Shown one piece after another: positions 44,601 through 54,399 of a stretch of 64,000 bases of DNA. The translations under genes and the position numbers were made by a program. Numbering within the stretch: position 1 is the first letter of the stretch; every line of letters begins with the position of its first letter. The stretch is from an uncultured Lachnospiraceae bacterium. GTDB lineage: Bacteria > Bacillota > Clostridia > Lachnospirales > Lachnospiraceae. The stretch lies in assembly GCA_947627245.1 (NCBI GenBank), contig CANQVH010000004.1, positions 43,306 through 107,305 of the forward strand, written 5' to 3'. The notes under the pieces were generated by a model. The model did no database searches. It was not told where the DNA came from and worked only from the letters and a program-made list of their open reading frames with translations.

Positions 44601-44604
44601 TACT
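44576..44604 (+). promoter_or_regulatory. S10 operon promoter
   Basis: TTGCAT (44576-44581) and TATACT (44599-44604) are 17 bases apart. The elements overlap the loop and 3' arm of the upstream terminator. Transcription would begin near 44611, giving a leader of about 225 bases. Confidence 0.65.
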
Positions 44605-44639
44605 ATCAAAGCTGTGACATGATAGCTGTGAAGCGTGAG

Positions 44640-44800
44640 GTTGCTGCAGTGCCCGTCACTGCGGGTTTTCCGTGGAGCGAATGTCAAGTTATCGAAACTG
44701 GCGACAAGTCACTGTACAAAATTTTAATGGTCCGGAAGTTTTCGGGCACCGTGTGGGATGAGGATACACACGGGAGAGTGTACAGTCACCGCTTGTCGTA
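44640..44800 (+). promoter_or_regulatory. Structured leader RNA of the S10 operon
   Basis: Four pairings are visible: GCAGTG 44646-44651 with CACTGC 44657-44662; CGACAAG 44702-44708 with CTTGTCG 44792-44798; ACTGTACA 44711-44718 with TGTACAGT 44779-44786; and the inner hairpin CCGTGTG 44749-44755 with CACACGG 44767-44773. This compact fold just before the rpsJ ribosome site suggests autogenous control by a ribosomal protein. I do not recognise it as a described leader class. Confidence 0.65.
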
Positions 44801-44835
44801 CTGAAACAGAGTGCGAAAAGGAGGCGACTTTTTTT

Positions 44836-45153
44836 ATGGCAAGTCAGGTAATGAGGATCACATTGAAGGCGTATGATCATCAGTTGGTGGATGCGTCCGC
44901 AAAGAAAATCATCGAAACTGTGAAGAAGAACGGATCTCAGGTGAGCGGCCCGGTACCGCTTCCGACGAAGAGAGAGGTAGTTACGATTCTCCGCGCCGTA
45001 CACAAGTACAAGGATTCCAGAGAGCAGTTCGAGCAGAGGACGCACAAGAGACTGATCGACATCATCACGCCGACCCAGAAGACGGTAGATGCGCTGTCCA
45101 GACTGGAAATGCCGGCCGGTGTCTACATTGACATCAAGATGAAGCAGAAGTAA
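44836..45153 (+). CDS. rpsJ: 30S ribosomal protein S10
   Basis: The 105-residue protein begins [17 protein letters not shown] and contains [20 protein letters not shown] and [19 protein letters not shown], the S10 signature. In the 30S head it also joins antitermination complexes as NusE. AAGGAGG at 44818 marks the ATG at 44836; an in-frame ATG at 44758 is inside the leader hairpin and is rejected. It is the first gene of the ribosomal protein cluster. Confidence 0.97.
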   Translation: MASQVMRITLKAYDHQLVDASAKKIIETVKKNGSQVSGPVPLPTKREVVTILRAVHKYKDSREQFEQRTHKRLIDIITPTQKTVDALSRLEMPAGVYIDIKMKQK

Positions 45154-45176
45154 GCATCACTTATTTTAAGAAGCAG

Positions 45177-45266
45177 ATCCTACTCAGGTTGATATAGAAG
45201 TAACGAGACAATACGTTCCACTTATATCAGGCTCTGTTGACTAGGATGATCGCCGGACGGCGATCC
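45177..45266 (+). promoter_or_regulatory. Structured RNA between rpsJ and rplC
   Basis: TGATATA (45190-45196) and AGTAACG (45199-45205) pair with CGTT (45214-45217) and ACTTATATCA (45220-45229), with small bulges. TCCTA 45178-45182 pairs with TAGGA 45242-45246 as an outer helix. A separate hairpin GATCGCC/GGCGATC (45248-45265) precedes the rplC ribosome site. The rpsJ-rplC gap is normally short, so this 139-base structured gap may be regulatory. Confidence 0.55.
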
Positions 45267-45292
45267 GCTGTAGAAAAACAGGAGGTAAAGGA

Positions 45293-45928
45293 ATGAAGAA
45301 AGGGATTTTAGCAACAAAAGTCGGAATGACTCAAATCTTCAGTGACGACGGAGTGCTCACTCCGGTAACGGTTCTTCAGGCCGGTCCGTGCGTGGTTACG
45401 CAGGTCAAGACGGTGGAGAACGACGGTTACAGCGCAGTACAGGTTGGTTTTGTTGACAAGAGAGAGAAGCTTGTGGCGAAGCCGCAGAAGGGCGCGTTCG
45501 ACAAGGCGGGCGTTTCTTACAAGAGATATGTCAGAGAGTTCAAGTTTGAGGATGCCGAGAGCTACGAGGTAGCGCAGGAGATTAAGGCGGATATCTTCGC
45601 GGCAGGAGACAAGATCGATGTGACGGCGATCTCCAAGGGCAAGGGCTTCCAAGGCGCGATTAAGAGACACGGCCAGCACAGAGGACCGATGACGCATGGT
45701 TCTAAGTATCATCGTCACGCGGGTTCCAACGGCGCTGCATCCGATCCGAGCAGAGTTTTCAAGGGAAAGAAGATGCCGGGACGTATGGGCGGCAAGCAGG
45801 TTACGGTTCAGAATCTTGAGGTAGTCCGTGTGGACGCAGAGAACAATCTTATCTTGGTCAAGGGTGCTGTTCCGGGGCCGAAGAAGTCACTGGTTACGGT
45901 CAAGGAGACCGTGAAGTCCGGTAATTAA
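45293..45928 (+). CDS. rplC: 50S ribosomal protein L3
   Basis: The 211-residue protein has the L3 landmarks [19 protein letters not shown] at the start, [20 protein letters not shown] and the C-terminal [16 protein letters not shown]. It binds 23S rRNA near the peptidyl transferase centre and is an early assembly protein. AACAGGAGGT precedes the ATG by 9 bases. Length is normal. Confidence 0.97.
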   Translation: MKKGILATKVGMTQIFSDDGVLTPVTVLQAGPCVVTQVKTVENDGYSAVQVGFVDKREKLVAKPQKGAFDKAGVSYKRYVREFKFEDAESYEVAQEIKADIFAAGDKIDVTAISKGKGFQGAIKRHGQHRGPMTHGSKYHRHAGSNGAASDPSRVFKGKKMPGRMGGKQVTVQNLEVVRVDAENNLILVKGAVPGPKKSLVTVKETVKSGN

Positions 45929-45958
45929 GCCTGAATTCGGGAAAGGAGGAAGACACAG

Positions 45959-46576
45959 ATGGCTAATGTATCTGTTTACAATATGGAAGGCAAAGAAGTT
46001 GGCACGATGGAGCTGAATGACGCCGTGTTCGGTGTGGAAGTCAACGAGCATCTTGTGCATCTGGCAGTTGTGAACCAGCTTGCAAACAAGCGTCAGGGAA
46101 CACAGAAAGCGAAGACCCGCTCTGAGGTTTCCGGCGGCGGAAAGAAACCGTGGAGACAGAAGGGGACCGGTCATGCGAGACAGGGTTCGACGAGAGCTCC
46201 GCAGTGGACGGGCGGCGGCATTGTATTTGCTCCGACGCCGAGAGATTACTCCTTCAAGATGAATAAGAAGGAGAAGCAGTTCGCAATCAAGTCTGCTCTG
46301 ACGAGTAGGGTGCAGGAGAACAAGCTGATCGTCCTTGACGAGCTGAAGTTCGACGCGATCAAGACGAAGAACATGAAAGCGGTTCTCGACGCGCTGAACG
46401 TGCAGAAGGCTCTGGTGGTGCTGGACGACGATCAGAACGTGGTACTTTCCGCGCGGAACATCGCCGATGTCAAGACGGCATTCACGAACACGATCAACGT
46501 ATTCGACATTCTGAAATACAATACTGTAGTTCTCACGAAGGCTGCAGTGGAAGCGATTGAGGAGGTGTATGCATAA
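45959..46576 (+). CDS. rplD: 50S ribosomal protein L4
   Basis: The 205-residue protein carries the extended loop with [20 protein letters not shown], which lines the exit tunnel, and the globular domain ending [16 protein letters not shown]. In some bacteria L4 also represses the S10 operon through its leader; whether that holds here is not shown. Its stop overlaps the rplW start by one base. Confidence 0.97.
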   Translation: MANVSVYNMEGKEVGTMELNDAVFGVEVNEHLVHLAVVNQLANKRQGTQKAKTRSEVSGGGKKPWRQKGTGHARQGSTRAPQWTGGGIVFAPTPRDYSFKMNKKEKQFAIKSALTSRVQENKLIVLDELKFDAIKTKNMKAVLDALNVQKALVVLDDDQNVVLSARNIADVKTAFTNTINVFDILKYNTVVLTKAAVEAIEEVYA

Positions 46577-46875
46577 TGGCAGATATCAAGTATTACGACG
46601 TCATTCTCAAACCGGTAGTTACTGAGAAGAGCATGAGCGCGATGGCTGAGAAGAAGTACACGTTCCTCGTACACCCGGACGTGACAAAGGGTCAGGTCAA
46701 GGAAGCGGTCGAGAAGATGTTTGAGGGGGCCAAGGTTAAGAAGGTCAACACGATGAACCTCGACGGCAAGACCAGAAGGCGCGGCATGACCTTCGGCAAG
46801 ACGGCGAAGACGAAGAAAGCGATCGTTACGCTGACCGAGGACAGTAAGGATATTGAGATCTTCGAGGGGCTGTAG
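46576..46875 (+). CDS. rplW: 50S ribosomal protein L23
   Basis: The 99-residue protein starts [19 protein letters not shown] and has the [18 protein letters not shown] loop-like region. L23 sits at the tunnel exit and docks trigger factor and SRP. TAATG coupling with rplD is visible. Length is normal for bacterial L23. Confidence 0.96.
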   Translation: MADIKYYDVILKPVVTEKSMSAMAEKKYTFLVHPDVTKGQVKEAVEKMFEGAKVKKVNTMNLDGKTRRRGMTFGKTAKTKKAIVTLTEDSKDIEIFEGL

Positions 46876-46957
46876 GCTTCTCTCACAACACACACGGGTG
46901 TGTTGAACAACCTATATGCGGCGACGCATGATAATTAATATCGAAAGGAGAAACATC

Positions 46958-47800
46958 ATGGGAATCAAGACATACAACCCATATACACCTTCCAGAAGAC
47001 ACATGACCGGTTCGGATTTCTCTGAGATCACGAAGAAGGAGCCGGAGAAATCTCTTCTGGTATCACTGCAGAAGCAGTCGGGCCGTAACAATCAGGGTAA
47101 GATCACGGTGAGACACCGTGGCGGCGGCTCCAGAAGGAAATACAGAATCATCGATTTCAAGAGAAACAAGGACGGTATCCCGGCAAAGGTGATCGGCATT
47201 GAGTACGATCCGAACAGGACGGCAAATATTGCGCTGATCTGCTATGCGGACGGTGAGAAAGCATATATCCTGGCGCCGCAGGGACTCAAGGACGGCATGA
47301 CGATCATGAACGGGCCGCAGGCCGAGGTACACGTAGGCAACTGCCTGCCGCTCTCCGAGATCCCGGTTGGTACCATGGTCCACAATATCGAGCTCTACCC
47401 GGGCCACGGCGGACAGATGGTTCGTTCCGCGGGCAACGGGGCACAGTTGATGGCAAAGGAAGGCAAATACGCGACGCTGAGACTTCCGTCGGGCGAGATG
47501 AGAATGGTTCCGCTGAACTGCCGCGCGACCGTAGGCGTGGTCGGCAACGCAGAGCACAACCTGATCAACATCGGTAAGGCAGGAAGAAAGCGCCACATGG
47601 GCATCCGCCCGACCGTCCGCGGTTCTGTCATGAACCCGAACGATCACCCGCACGGCGGCGGCGAGGGCAAGGCCGGTATCGGTCGTCCGGGTCCGAGCAC
47701 TCCGTGGGGCAAGCCGGCTCTCGGTCTGAAGACCAGAAAGCGCAAGAAAGCATCGAATAAGCTGATCATTAGAAGAAGAGATGGCAAGGCCATCAACTAG
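46958..47800 (+). CDS. rplB: 50S ribosomal protein L2
   Basis: The 280-residue protein begins [20 protein letters not shown] and has the conserved C-terminal region [19 protein letters not shown], which lies near the catalytic centre. I prefer the ATG at 46958 after CGAAAGGAGAAA over an in-frame ATG at 46916. L2 is needed for subunit joining and peptidyl transfer. Confidence 0.97.
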   Translation: MGIKTYNPYTPSRRHMTGSDFSEITKKEPEKSLLVSLQKQSGRNNQGKITVRHRGGGSRRKYRIIDFKRNKDGIPAKVIGIEYDPNRTANIALICYADGEKAYILAPQGLKDGMTIMNGPQAEVHVGNCLPLSEIPVGTMVHNIELYPGHGGQMVRSAGNGAQLMAKEGKYATLRLPSGEMRMVPLNCRATVGVVGNAEHNLINIGKAGRKRHMGIRPTVRGSVMNPNDHPHGGGEGKAGIGRPGPSTPWGKPALGLKTRKRKKASNKLIIRRRDGKAIN

Positions 47801-47830
47801 TATGAGAGATTATTATAAGGAGGTAAACCA

Positions 47831-48112
47831 ATGGCTCGTTCATTGAAAAAAGGACCGTTTGCTGACGAAAGTTTACTGAAAAAAGTAGATGCCATGAATG
47901 CGGCAGGCAACAAGCAGGTGATCAAGACTTGGTCGCGCCGCTCCACGATTTTCCCGCAGATGGTTGGGCATACGATCGCGGTTCATGACGGAAGAAAGCA
48001 TGTGCCGGTTTATATTACAGAGGACATGGTCGGTCATAAGCTCGGTGAGTTCGTTGTCACGAGAACTTACAGAGGACACGGCAAAGACGAGAAGAAATCC
48101 GGCGTCCGCTAA
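47831..48112 (+). CDS. rpsS: 30S ribosomal protein S19
   Basis: The 93-residue protein begins [18 protein letters not shown] and contains [19 protein letters not shown] and [17 protein letters not shown], all typical S19 blocks. It forms a complex with S13 in the 30S head. AAGGAGG is 8 bases before the ATG. Confidence 0.97.
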   Translation: MARSLKKGPFADESLLKKVDAMNAAGNKQVIKTWSRRSTIFPQMVGHTIAVHDGRKHVPVYITEDMVGHKLGEFVVTRTYRGHGKDEKKSGVR

Positions 48113-48146
48113 CCGACGCGGAAATTGAAAGGAGGCAACATCCAAA

Positions 48147-48533
48147 ATGGCGAAAGGACATAGATCCCAGATTAAGAGAGAGAGAAATGCTCAGAAGGAC
48201 ACAAGGCCGTCGGCGAAACTGTCTTACGCGAGAGTTTCCGTTCAGAAGGCGTGCTTTGTTCTGGATGCGATCAGAGGCAAGGATGTGCAGACCGCGCTCG
48301 CGATCGTGACCTACAATCCGAGATATGCTTCTGAGCTGATCGCGAAGCTGCTGAAGTCGGCGATCGCGAATGCTGAGAACAACAACGGAATGAACAGGGA
48401 GAACCTGTACGTAGAGGAGTGCTACGCGAACAAGGGCCCGACAATGAAGAGAATCAGACCGAGAGCGCAGGGCAGAGCTTATCGGATTGAGAAGCGCATG
48501 AGCCACATCACTATCGTTCTGAACGAGAAATAA
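48147..48533 (+). CDS. rplV: 50S ribosomal protein L22
   Basis: The 128-residue protein has [20 protein letters not shown] near the N terminus and [20 protein letters not shown], the beta hairpin that lines the exit tunnel and carries macrolide-resistance sites. AAAGGAGGC precedes the ATG. Length is slightly above the usual 110-115 because of a short basic N-terminal extension. Confidence 0.96.
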   Translation: MAKGHRSQIKRERNAQKDTRPSAKLSYARVSVQKACFVLDAIRGKDVQTALAIVTYNPRYASELIAKLLKSAIANAENNNGMNRENLYVEECYANKGPTMKRIRPRAQGRAYRIEKRMSHITIVLNEK

Positions 48534-48544
48534 GGAGGACAATC

Positions 48545-49195
48545 ATGGGACAGAAAGTTAATCCACACGGTCTTAGAGTTGGCGTTATCAAAGACTGGGA
48601 TTCCAAATGGTACGCAGAGGCTGATTTCGCGGATTGTCTGGTTGAAGACCACGAGATCAGGACCTACCTGAAGAAGAGATTATACAGCGCAGGTGTCTCC
48701 AAGATTGAAATCGAGAGAGCATCTGACCGCGTAAAGGTTGTGATCCACACCGCGAAGCCGGGTGTAGTCATCGGCAAGGGCGGCGCGGAGATCGAGAAGC
48801 TGAAGGCGGATCTTCAGAAGAAGATCGACAAGAAGCTGATCGTAGATATCAAGGAGATCAAGAGACCGGACAAGGACGCTCAGCTCGTCGCGGAGAATAT
48901 CGCCCAGCAGCTTGAGAACCGTGTTTCTTTCCGTCGTGCGATGAAGTCCACGATGGGCAGAAGCATGAAGGCCGGCGCGCTCGGCATCAAGACGGCCGTT
49001 TCCGGACGTCTCGGCGGCGCGGACATCGCGCGTTCCGAGTTCTACAGCGAGGGCACGATCCCGCTTCAGACACTCAGAGCAGACATCGACTATGGATTTG
49101 CCGAGGCAGATACCACGTACGGCAAGCTTGGCGTAAAGGTTTGGATCTACAAGGGCGAGGTACTTCCATCTAAAAAAGAAGGGAGCGATAAATAA
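48545..49195 (+). CDS. rpsC: 30S ribosomal protein S3
   Basis: The 216-residue protein has an N-terminal KH domain with [18 protein letters not shown] and the C-terminal S3 domain with [17 protein letters not shown]. It lies at the mRNA entry site and contributes to helicase activity. AAGGAGGAC precedes the ATG. The stop overlaps rplP by one base. Confidence 0.97.
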   Translation: MGQKVNPHGLRVGVIKDWDSKWYAEADFADCLVEDHEIRTYLKKRLYSAGVSKIEIERASDRVKVVIHTAKPGVVIGKGGAEIEKLKADLQKKIDKKLIVDIKEIKRPDKDAQLVAENIAQQLENRVSFRRAMKSTMGRSMKAGALGIKTAVSGRLGGADIARSEFYSEGTIPLQTLRADIDYGFAEADTTYGKLGVKVWIYKGEVLPSKKEGSDK

Positions 49196-49632
49196 TGTTA
49201 ATGCCGAAAAGAGTTAAACGTCGTAAGCAGTTTCGCGGTTCCATGAAGGGCAAGGCGCTTCGCGGAAACACGATCACATACGGTGATTTCGGTCTTGTGG
49301 CGACAGAGCCGTGCTGGATCAAATCCAACCAGATCGAGGCAGCCCGTATTGCTATGACTCGATATATCAAGCGTGGCGGTAAGGTTTGGATCAAGATCTT
49401 CCCGGACAAACCGGTGACGGCAAAGCCGGCTGAGACGCGTATGGGTTCCGGTAAAGGAACACTGGAATACTGGGTAGCGGTTGTAAAACCGGGCCGTGTT
49501 ATGTTTGAGCTGGCAGGCGTTCCGGACGATGTTGCCCGCGAGGCGCTGCGTCTTGCCATGCACAAGTTGCCCTGCAAATGTAAGATCGTTTCTCGTGCAG
49601 ACTTAGAAGGCGGTGATAACAGTGAAAATTAA
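49195..49632 (+). CDS. rplP: 50S ribosomal protein L16
   Basis: The 145-residue protein begins [19 protein letters not shown] and contains [20 protein letters not shown], the L16 signature. It helps place tRNA in the A and P sites. The TAATG overlap with rpsC and the 11-base overlap with rpmC show tight coupling. Length is normal. Confidence 0.97.
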   Translation: MLMPKRVKRRKQFRGSMKGKALRGNTITYGDFGLVATEPCWIKSNQIEAARIAMTRYIKRGGKVWIKIFPDKPVTAKPAETRMGSGKGTLEYWVAVVKPGRVMFELAGVPDDVAREALRLAMHKLPCKCKIVSRADLEGGDNSEN

Positions 49633-49825
49633 TAAATATGTGGAAGAATTGAAGAACAAGACGGCAGCGGAGCTGAACGAAGAATTAGTAGCTGCAAAGA
49701 AAGAGCTTTTCAATCTGAGATTCCAGAACGCGACGAATCAGCTTGATAACACGAGCAGGATCAGGGAGGTTCGCAAGAACATTGCCAGAATTCAGACTGT
49801 TATCACAGAGAAGGCGAACGCGTGA
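49622..49825 (+). CDS. rpmC: 50S ribosomal protein L29
   Basis: The 67-residue protein is a two-helix L29 with [20 protein letters not shown] and [20 protein letters not shown] chose the GTG at 49622 because GAAGG lies 11 bases upstream; the GTG at 49613 is too close to it. It sits by the tunnel exit next to L23. Confidence 0.93.
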   Translation: MKINKYVEELKNKTAAELNEELVAAKKELFNLRFQNATNQLDNTSRIREVRKNIARIQTVITEKANA

Positions 49826-49916
49826 CGATGCTGTTCAGGACAGGTCGAAGCACTTTAAATTCATTTTTGCAGTAACTATGAAGGATCTGAATAGTTATCA
49901 GAAAGGAGAATATTCC

Positions 49917-50171
49917 GTGGAAAGAAATCTTAGAAAGACCCGTACCGGTAAGGTCGTCAGCGATAGAATGGACAAAACGATCGTTGTCGCGGTAGAGGAC
50001 CATGTAAGGCATCCGCTTTACAACAAGATCGTGAAGAAGACCTACAAGCTCAAGGCTCATGACGAGAACAACGAGTGCAACATCGGAGATGTAGTGAAGG
50101 TAATGGAGACAAGACCGCTGTCCAAGGATAAGAGATGGAGACTTGTCGAAATCGTTGAGAAAGTGAAATAA
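49917..50171 (+). CDS. rpsQ: 30S ribosomal protein S17
   Basis: The 84-residue OB-fold protein contains [38 protein letters not shown] and [17 protein letters not shown]. The GTG at 49917 follows AAAGGAG by 8 bases; an ATG at 49879 would add a non-conserved extension. The rpmC-rpsQ gap of 91 bases is longer than other gaps in this part of the operon. Confidence 0.94.
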   Translation: MERNLRKTRTGKVVSDRMDKTIVVAVEDHVRHPLYNKIVKKTYKLKAHDENNECNIGDVVKVMETRPLSKDKRWRLVEIVEKVK

Positions 50172-50189
50172 TATAGGAGGTATATCGGC

Positions 50190-50558
50190 ATGGTACAGCA
50201 GGAAACCAGACTGAGAGTTGCTGATAACACCGGCGCAAAAGAGCTTCTGTGCATTCGTGTTATGGGTGGTTCTACTAGAAGATATGCAGGTATTGGCGAT
50301 ATCATCGTTGCTTCCGTTAAAGATGCAACACCAGGCGGTGTTGTCAAAAAGGGCGACGTTGTGAAGGCGGTTGTGGTTCGCACGGTGAAGGGCGTCCGCC
50401 GCAAGGACGGTTCTTACATCAGATTCGATGAGAATGCGGCTGTCATCATCAAGGATGACATGACCCCGAGAGGAACCCGTATTTTTGGACCGGTAGCGAG
50501 AGAGCTTCGTGACAAGAAGTTTATGAAGATCGTTTCTCTGGCTCCGGAAGTATTATAA
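50190..50558 (+). CDS. rplN: 50S ribosomal protein L14
   Basis: The 122-residue protein begins [19 protein letters not shown] and has [20 protein letters not shown] and the C-terminal [21 protein letters not shown]. It forms an intersubunit bridge with L19. The ribosome site is TAGGAGG. Length is the invariant 122. Confidence 0.98.
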   Translation: MVQQETRLRVADNTGAKELLCIRVMGGSTRRYAGIGDIIVASVKDATPGGVVKKGDVVKAVVVRTVKGVRRKDGSYIRFDENAAVIIKDDMTPRGTRIFGPVARELRDKKFMKIVSLAPEVL

Positions 50559-50571
50559 GGAGGGCCGAGGC

Positions 50572-50871
50572 ATGAATAAGATCAAGACAGGCGATACGGT
50601 TGTTGTGATCGCAGGCAAGGATAAAGGCAAGGACGGCAAGGTTCTGGCTGTCAAGGACGGCAAGGTTCTCGTTGAGGGCATCGGCATGGTGACGAAGCAC
50701 ACGAAACCGTCAGCAGCGAATCAGCAGGGCGGCATCGTGCAGAAGGAGTCGTACATTGACGCGTCCAACGTAATGTATCTGCATAACGGCAAGGCGACAC
50801 GCATCGGATTCAAGACGGAAGACGGTAAGAAGGTCCGCGTGGCGAAATCTACCGGCGAAGTGATCAAATAA
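50572..50871 (+). CDS. rplX: 50S ribosomal protein L24
   Basis: The 99-residue KOW protein begins [20 protein letters not shown] and contains [20 protein letters not shown]. It starts 50S assembly. AAGGAGGGCC precedes the ATG. Length is normal for Firmicutes L24. Confidence 0.96.
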   Translation: MNKIKTGDTVVVIAGKDKGKDGKVLAVKDGKVLVEGIGMVTKHTKPSAANQQGGIVQKESYIDASNVMYLHNGKATRIGFKTEDGKKVRVAKSTGEVIK

Positions 50872-50900
50872 GAAATTATCGAGAGAGGAGGTCGCACAAG

Positions 50901-51443
50901 TTGAGCAGACTGAAAGAGATTTATCAGAATGAGATCGTAGACGCTATGATCAAAAAATTTGGATATAAAAACGTGATGGAAGTGCCGAAGCTTGACAAGG
51001 TCGTCGTCAACATGGGCGTCGGCGAGGCCAAGGAAAACGCGAAGGTGCTTGAGTCCGCGGTCAAGGACATGGAAACCATCACCGGTCAGAAGGCAGTCCT
51101 GACGAAAGCGAAGAATTCCGTCGCGAACTTCAAGATCAGAGAAGGCATGGCGATCGGATGCAAGACGACGCTGCGCGGTGAGAAGATGTATGATTTCGTA
51201 GATCGTCTCATCAACCTCGCGCTTCCGCGCGTGCGTGACTTCAGAGGCGTGAATCCGAACGCGTTCGACGGCAGAGGAAACTACGCGCTGGGGATCAAGG
51301 AGCAGTTGATCTTTCCGGAGATCGAGTATGACAAGATCGACAAGGTAAGAGGTATGGATGTAATCTTTGTCACAACGGCGAAGACGGATGAGGAAGCGAG
51401 AGAGCTGCTGAGACTGTTCAATATGCCGTTCACGAGACAGTAA
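50901..51443 (+). CDS. rplE: 50S ribosomal protein L5
   Basis: The 180-residue protein has [39 protein letters not shown] and [20 protein letters not shown]. It binds 5S rRNA. It starts at TTG after GAGAGGAGGTCGC, the only TTG start in the ribosomal cluster, which may lower its initiation rate. Confidence 0.96.
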   Translation: MSRLKEIYQNEIVDAMIKKFGYKNVMEVPKLDKVVVNMGVGEAKENAKVLESAVKDMETITGQKAVLTKAKNSVANFKIREGMAIGCKTTLRGEKMYDFVDRLINLALPRVRDFRGVNPNAFDGRGNYALGIKEQLIFPEIEYDKIDKVRGMDVIFVTTAKTDEEARELLRLFNMPFTRQ

Positions 51444-51460
51444 TTTAGGAGGAAAATCTC

Positions 51461-51646
51461 ATGGCAAAAACAGCAATGAAAATCAAACAGCAGCGCAAGC
51501 AGAAATTCTCCACGAGAGAGTATACGCGCTGCAGAATCTGCGGTCGTCCGCATGCATACCTGAGAAAGTACGGCATCTGCCGTATCTGCTTCCGCGAGCT
51601 GGCATACAAGGGCCAGATCCCGGGCGTGAGAAAGGCATCTTGGTAG
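51461..51646 (+). CDS. rpsZ: 30S ribosomal protein S14, zinc type
   Basis: The 61-residue short S14 has a zinc ribbon with C24, C27, C40 and C43 in CRICGRP and CRICFREL, and the ending [11 protein letters not shown]. The zinc form is normal in Firmicutes. TAGGAGGAAA precedes the ATG. Confidence 0.97.
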   Translation: MAKTAMKIKQQRKQKFSTREYTRCRICGRPHAYLRKYGICRICFRELAYKGQIPGVRKASW

Positions 51647-51680
51647 GTTATGTATAAGTCTGAATTAGGAGGAAACTATC

Positions 51681-52082
51681 ATGACAATGAGTGATCCGAT
51701 TGCAGATATGCTTACGAGAATCCGTAATGCAAACACTGCAAAACACGATACGGTAGATGTTCCGGCATCGAAAATGAAACTTGCAATCGCGAATATCCTT
51801 CTCGACGAGGGATATATCCAGAAATACGATCTGCTTGAGGATGGCGCGATCAAGACCATCCACATCACGCTGAAGTACGGCGCTGACAAGAACGAGAAGA
51901 TCATCACCGGCCTGAAGAGAATCTCAAAGCCGGGCCTGCGTGTATACGCCGGCAAGGACAATCTCCCGAAGGTGCTCGGCGGATTGGGGATCGCAATCCT
52001 CTCCACGAATCAGGGCGTTATCACCGACAAGCAGGCGCGCAAGCTGCAGGTCGGCGGCGAGGTATTGGCCTTTGTTTGGTGA
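51681..52082 (+). CDS. rpsH: 30S ribosomal protein S8
   Basis: The 133-residue protein has [19 protein letters not shown] at the N terminus and [19 protein letters not shown] near the C terminus. S8 binds 16S rRNA and in some bacteria represses the spc operon by binding its mRNA. A 198-base spacer separates it from rplF, unlike the short gaps elsewhere. Confidence 0.97.
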   Translation: MTMSDPIADMLTRIRNANTAKHDTVDVPASKMKLAIANILLDEGYIQKYDLLEDGAIKTIHITLKYGADKNEKIITGLKRISKPGLRVYAGKDNLPKVLGGLGIAILSTNQGVITDKQARKLQVGGEVLAFVW

Positions 52083-52280
52083 CCGAAAGCAACTTGGCGA
52101 ATCCGAGCCGATGGGCGATGGATGAGCCTAGTGCGAGGTCGTTCACGAACCTTAGCGAACATGAGCGATTAGTGAAATGCGAGCTTAGTTGAGGGAACAT
52201 ACCGCTAATATATAAAGACTGAAAACAGAGAAAGCGTAACGAGGTGCTTTCTCCGAAAATCTAAGTAAGGAGGAACAGGC
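52083..52280 (+). other. 198-base non-coding spacer inside the spc operon
   Basis: No ORF is convincing here. The left part repeats words such as ATGAGC, TAGTG and GCGAG in an irregular pattern, and the right part holds an 8-base hairpin (GAGAAAGC 52228-52235 with GCTTTCTC 52246-52253), then the rplF ribosome site AAGGAGGAAC. It could be a processing or regulatory site, or the scar of a small repeat element. Confidence 0.55.
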
Positions 52281-52820
52281 ATGTCACGTATAGGAAGAAT
52301 GCCAATAGCGATTCCGGCCGGCGTTACGGTCGATATCGCGGAAGGTAACAAGGTTACCGTAAAAGGCCCGAAGGGGACTCTGGAAAGAGTGCTCCCTCAG
52401 GAAATGGAAATCAAGATGGAAGACGGTCATGTGACAGTTGCAAGACCGAATGATCTGAAGAAAATGAAATCTCTCCATGGACTTACCAGAACGCTGATCC
52501 ACAACATGGTGGTGGGCGTCAGCGAGGGTTATACAAAGACTCTGGAGGTAAACGGCGTCGGCTACAGGGCTGCGAAGGCAGGCAAGAAGCTGAGCCTGTC
52601 TCTCGGATATTCCCACTCCGTGGATATGGACGATCCGGAAGGGATCACGACCACGGTGGACGGCAACAAGATTATCGTCTCCGGCATCAACAAGGAGCAG
52701 GTCGGACAGTATGCGGCCGAGATCAGAGAGAAGAGAAAGCCGGAGCCGTACAAGGGCAAGGGTATCAAGTATGCGGACGAGGTAATCAGACGCAAGGTTG
52801 GTAAGACCGGTAAAAAATAA
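52281..52820 (+). CDS. rplF: 50S ribosomal protein L6
   Basis: The 179-residue protein begins [19 protein letters not shown] and contains [20 protein letters not shown] and the ending [20 protein letters not shown]. It sits near the GTPase-associated centre. Two L6 repeats span residues 1-80 and 81-179. Confidence 0.97.
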   Translation: MSRIGRMPIAIPAGVTVDIAEGNKVTVKGPKGTLERVLPQEMEIKMEDGHVTVARPNDLKKMKSLHGLTRTLIHNMVVGVSEGYTKTLEVNGVGYRAAKAGKKLSLSLGYSHSVDMDDPEGITTTVDGNKIIVSGINKEQVGQYAAEIREKRKPEPYKGKGIKYADEVIRRKVGKTGKK

Positions 52821-52837
52821 ATAAGGAGAGTGTGAGA

Positions 52838-53206
52838 ATGGTTAGCAAAGAATCGAGAACAAAAGTTCGTTTGAATAAGCATAGAAAAATTCGTAACCGT
52901 TTCAGCGGCACCACAGAGAGACCGCGTCTTGCCGTGTTCCGGAGCAACAACCATATGTATGCTCAGATCATTGACGACACGGTGGGCAATACGCTGGTTT
53001 CCGCAAGCACGCTTCAGAAGGATGTCAAGGCTGAGCTCGAGAAGACGAACAACGTCGACGCGGCCGCGCACCTTGGAACGGTGATCGCAAAGAAGGCTCT
53101 GGAGAAGGGGATCAAGACGGTGGTCTTCGACAGAGGCGGTTTCATCTACCAAGGCAAGGTTAAGGCACTGGCTGAGGCAGCCAGAGAAGCCGGACTGGAA
53201 TTCTAA
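52838..53206 (+). CDS. rplR: 50S ribosomal protein L18
   Basis: The 122-residue protein has [29 protein letters not shown] and the C-terminal [20 protein letters not shown], the L18 signature for 5S rRNA binding. The ATG at 52838 lies 10 bases after AAGGAGA; the in-frame GTG at 52832 is too close. Confidence 0.96.
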   Translation: MVSKESRTKVRLNKHRKIRNRFSGTTERPRLAVFRSNNHMYAQIIDDTVGNTLVSASTLQKDVKAELEKTNNVDAAAHLGTVIAKKALEKGIKTVVFDRGGFIYQGKVKALAEAAREAGLEF

Positions 53207-53223
53207 GAAGGAGGAAATAACAC

Positions 53224-53733
53224 ATGAGACATGAGATTATTGATCCGAATCAGTTCGAGCTGACTGATAAGGTCGTGTCAATTAAACGTGTATCCAAAAC
53301 CGTTAAGGGTGGACGTAACATGCGCTTCACGGCCTTGGTTGTGGTAGGCGACGGCAACGGTCATATCGGAGCCGGACTCGGAAAGGCTACGGAGATCCCG
53401 GAGGCAATCCGCAAAGGCAAAGAGGACGCGATGAAGAAGCTGATCTACGTGGCGAGAAACGACGACGCGAGCGTTCCGCATGATTTCATCGGCAAGTTCG
53501 GCGGAGCTTCCGTTCTGTTGAAGAGGGCACCGGAAGGTACCGGTATCATCGCTGGCGGCCCTGCGCGTAACGTTCTGGAGCTTGCGGGCATCCGCAACAT
53601 CCGTACAAAGTCACTTGGTTCCAACAATAAGCAGAACGTGGTTCTTGCGACGCTGGAAGCACTGAAGCAGATGAAGTCCCCGGAGGAAGTAGCAAGGCTC
53701 CGCGGCAAGTCTGTGGAAGAGATTCTGGGATAG
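53224..53733 (+). CDS. rpsE: 30S ribosomal protein S5
   Basis: The 169-residue protein has [35 protein letters not shown] and [20 protein letters not shown]. It lies at the mRNA entry site and affects decoding accuracy. GAAGGAGGAAA precedes the ATG. Confidence 0.97.
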   Translation: MRHEIIDPNQFELTDKVVSIKRVSKTVKGGRNMRFTALVVVGDGNGHIGAGLGKATEIPEAIRKGKEDAMKKLIYVARNDDASVPHDFIGKFGGASVLLKRAPEGTGIIAGGPARNVLELAGIRNIRTKSLGSNNKQNVVLATLEALKQMKSPEEVARLRGKSVEEILG

Positions 53734-53745
53734 GAGGACGAAGCC

Positions 53746-53928
53746 ATGGCAGACAAATTGAAGATCACATTGGTAAAATCACCGATCGGAGCCGTTCCGA
53801 AGCATCGCGCGACCGTTAAGGCGCTGGGTCTTACCAAGATGCACAAGACGGTAGAGATGCCGGACAACGCGGCGGTCAGAGGCATGATCGCGCAGGTGTC
53901 CTACATGGTGAAAGTGGAAGAAGCATAA
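53746..53928 (+). CDS. rpmD: 50S ribosomal protein L30
   Basis: The 60-residue protein begins [20 protein letters not shown] and has [20 protein letters not shown], all L30 landmarks. TAGGAGGACG precedes the ATG. Gap to rpsE is 12 bases. Confidence 0.97.
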   Translation: MADKLKITLVKSPIGAVPKHRATVKALGLTKMHKTVEMPDNAAVRGMIAQVSYMVKVEEA

Positions 53929-53957
53929 TAAGTAAGTTCAGATAAGGAGGTGTCATC

Positions 53958-54398
53958 ATGGATTTATCAAACTTGAGACCGGCAGAGGGTTCTGTTCAGA
54001 GCGATAATTTCCGGAGAGGACGCGGACACGGTTCGGGAAACGGCAAGACGGCCGGCAAGGGTCACAAAGGTCAGAAAGCACGTTCCGGAGCTCCGAGAGT
54101 GGGTTTTGAAGGCGGACAGATGCCGTTGTACAGACGTCTTCCGAAGAGAGGCTTTACAAATCCGAACTCCAAAGAGATCGAGGCGATCAGCCTCGGCGCG
54201 CTGGAAGTGTTCGATAACGATACAGAGGTAACGGTCGAGAAGCTGATCGAGGCAGGCATCATCAAGAAGGCGAAGGACGGCGTCAAGGTGCTGAACAAGG
54301 GTACGCTGACGAAGAAGCTTACCGTGAAAGTAAATGCCTACAGCGAGAGTGCGAAAGCAAAGATCGAAGAGTTAGGTGGAAAAGCAGAGGTGATCTGA
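53958..54398 (+). CDS. rplO: 50S ribosomal protein L15
   Basis: The 146-residue protein begins [12 protein letters not shown] and has the glycine/arginine-rich [20 protein letters not shown] and [17 protein letters not shown] blocks. It is a late 50S assembly protein. Its stop is one base from the secY start. Confidence 0.97.
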   Translation: MDLSNLRPAEGSVQSDNFRRGRGHGSGNGKTAGKGHKGQKARSGAPRVGFEGGQMPLYRRLPKRGFTNPNSKEIEAISLGALEVFDNDTEVTVEKLIEAGIIKKAKDGVKVLNKGTLTKKLTVKVNAYSESAKAKIEELGGKAEVI

Positions 54399-54399
54399 T

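Noticed and set aside
44758..44835. Upstream in-frame ATG start for rpsJ
   Set aside because: It lies within the leader hairpin, lacks a ribosome site and adds non-conserved residues.
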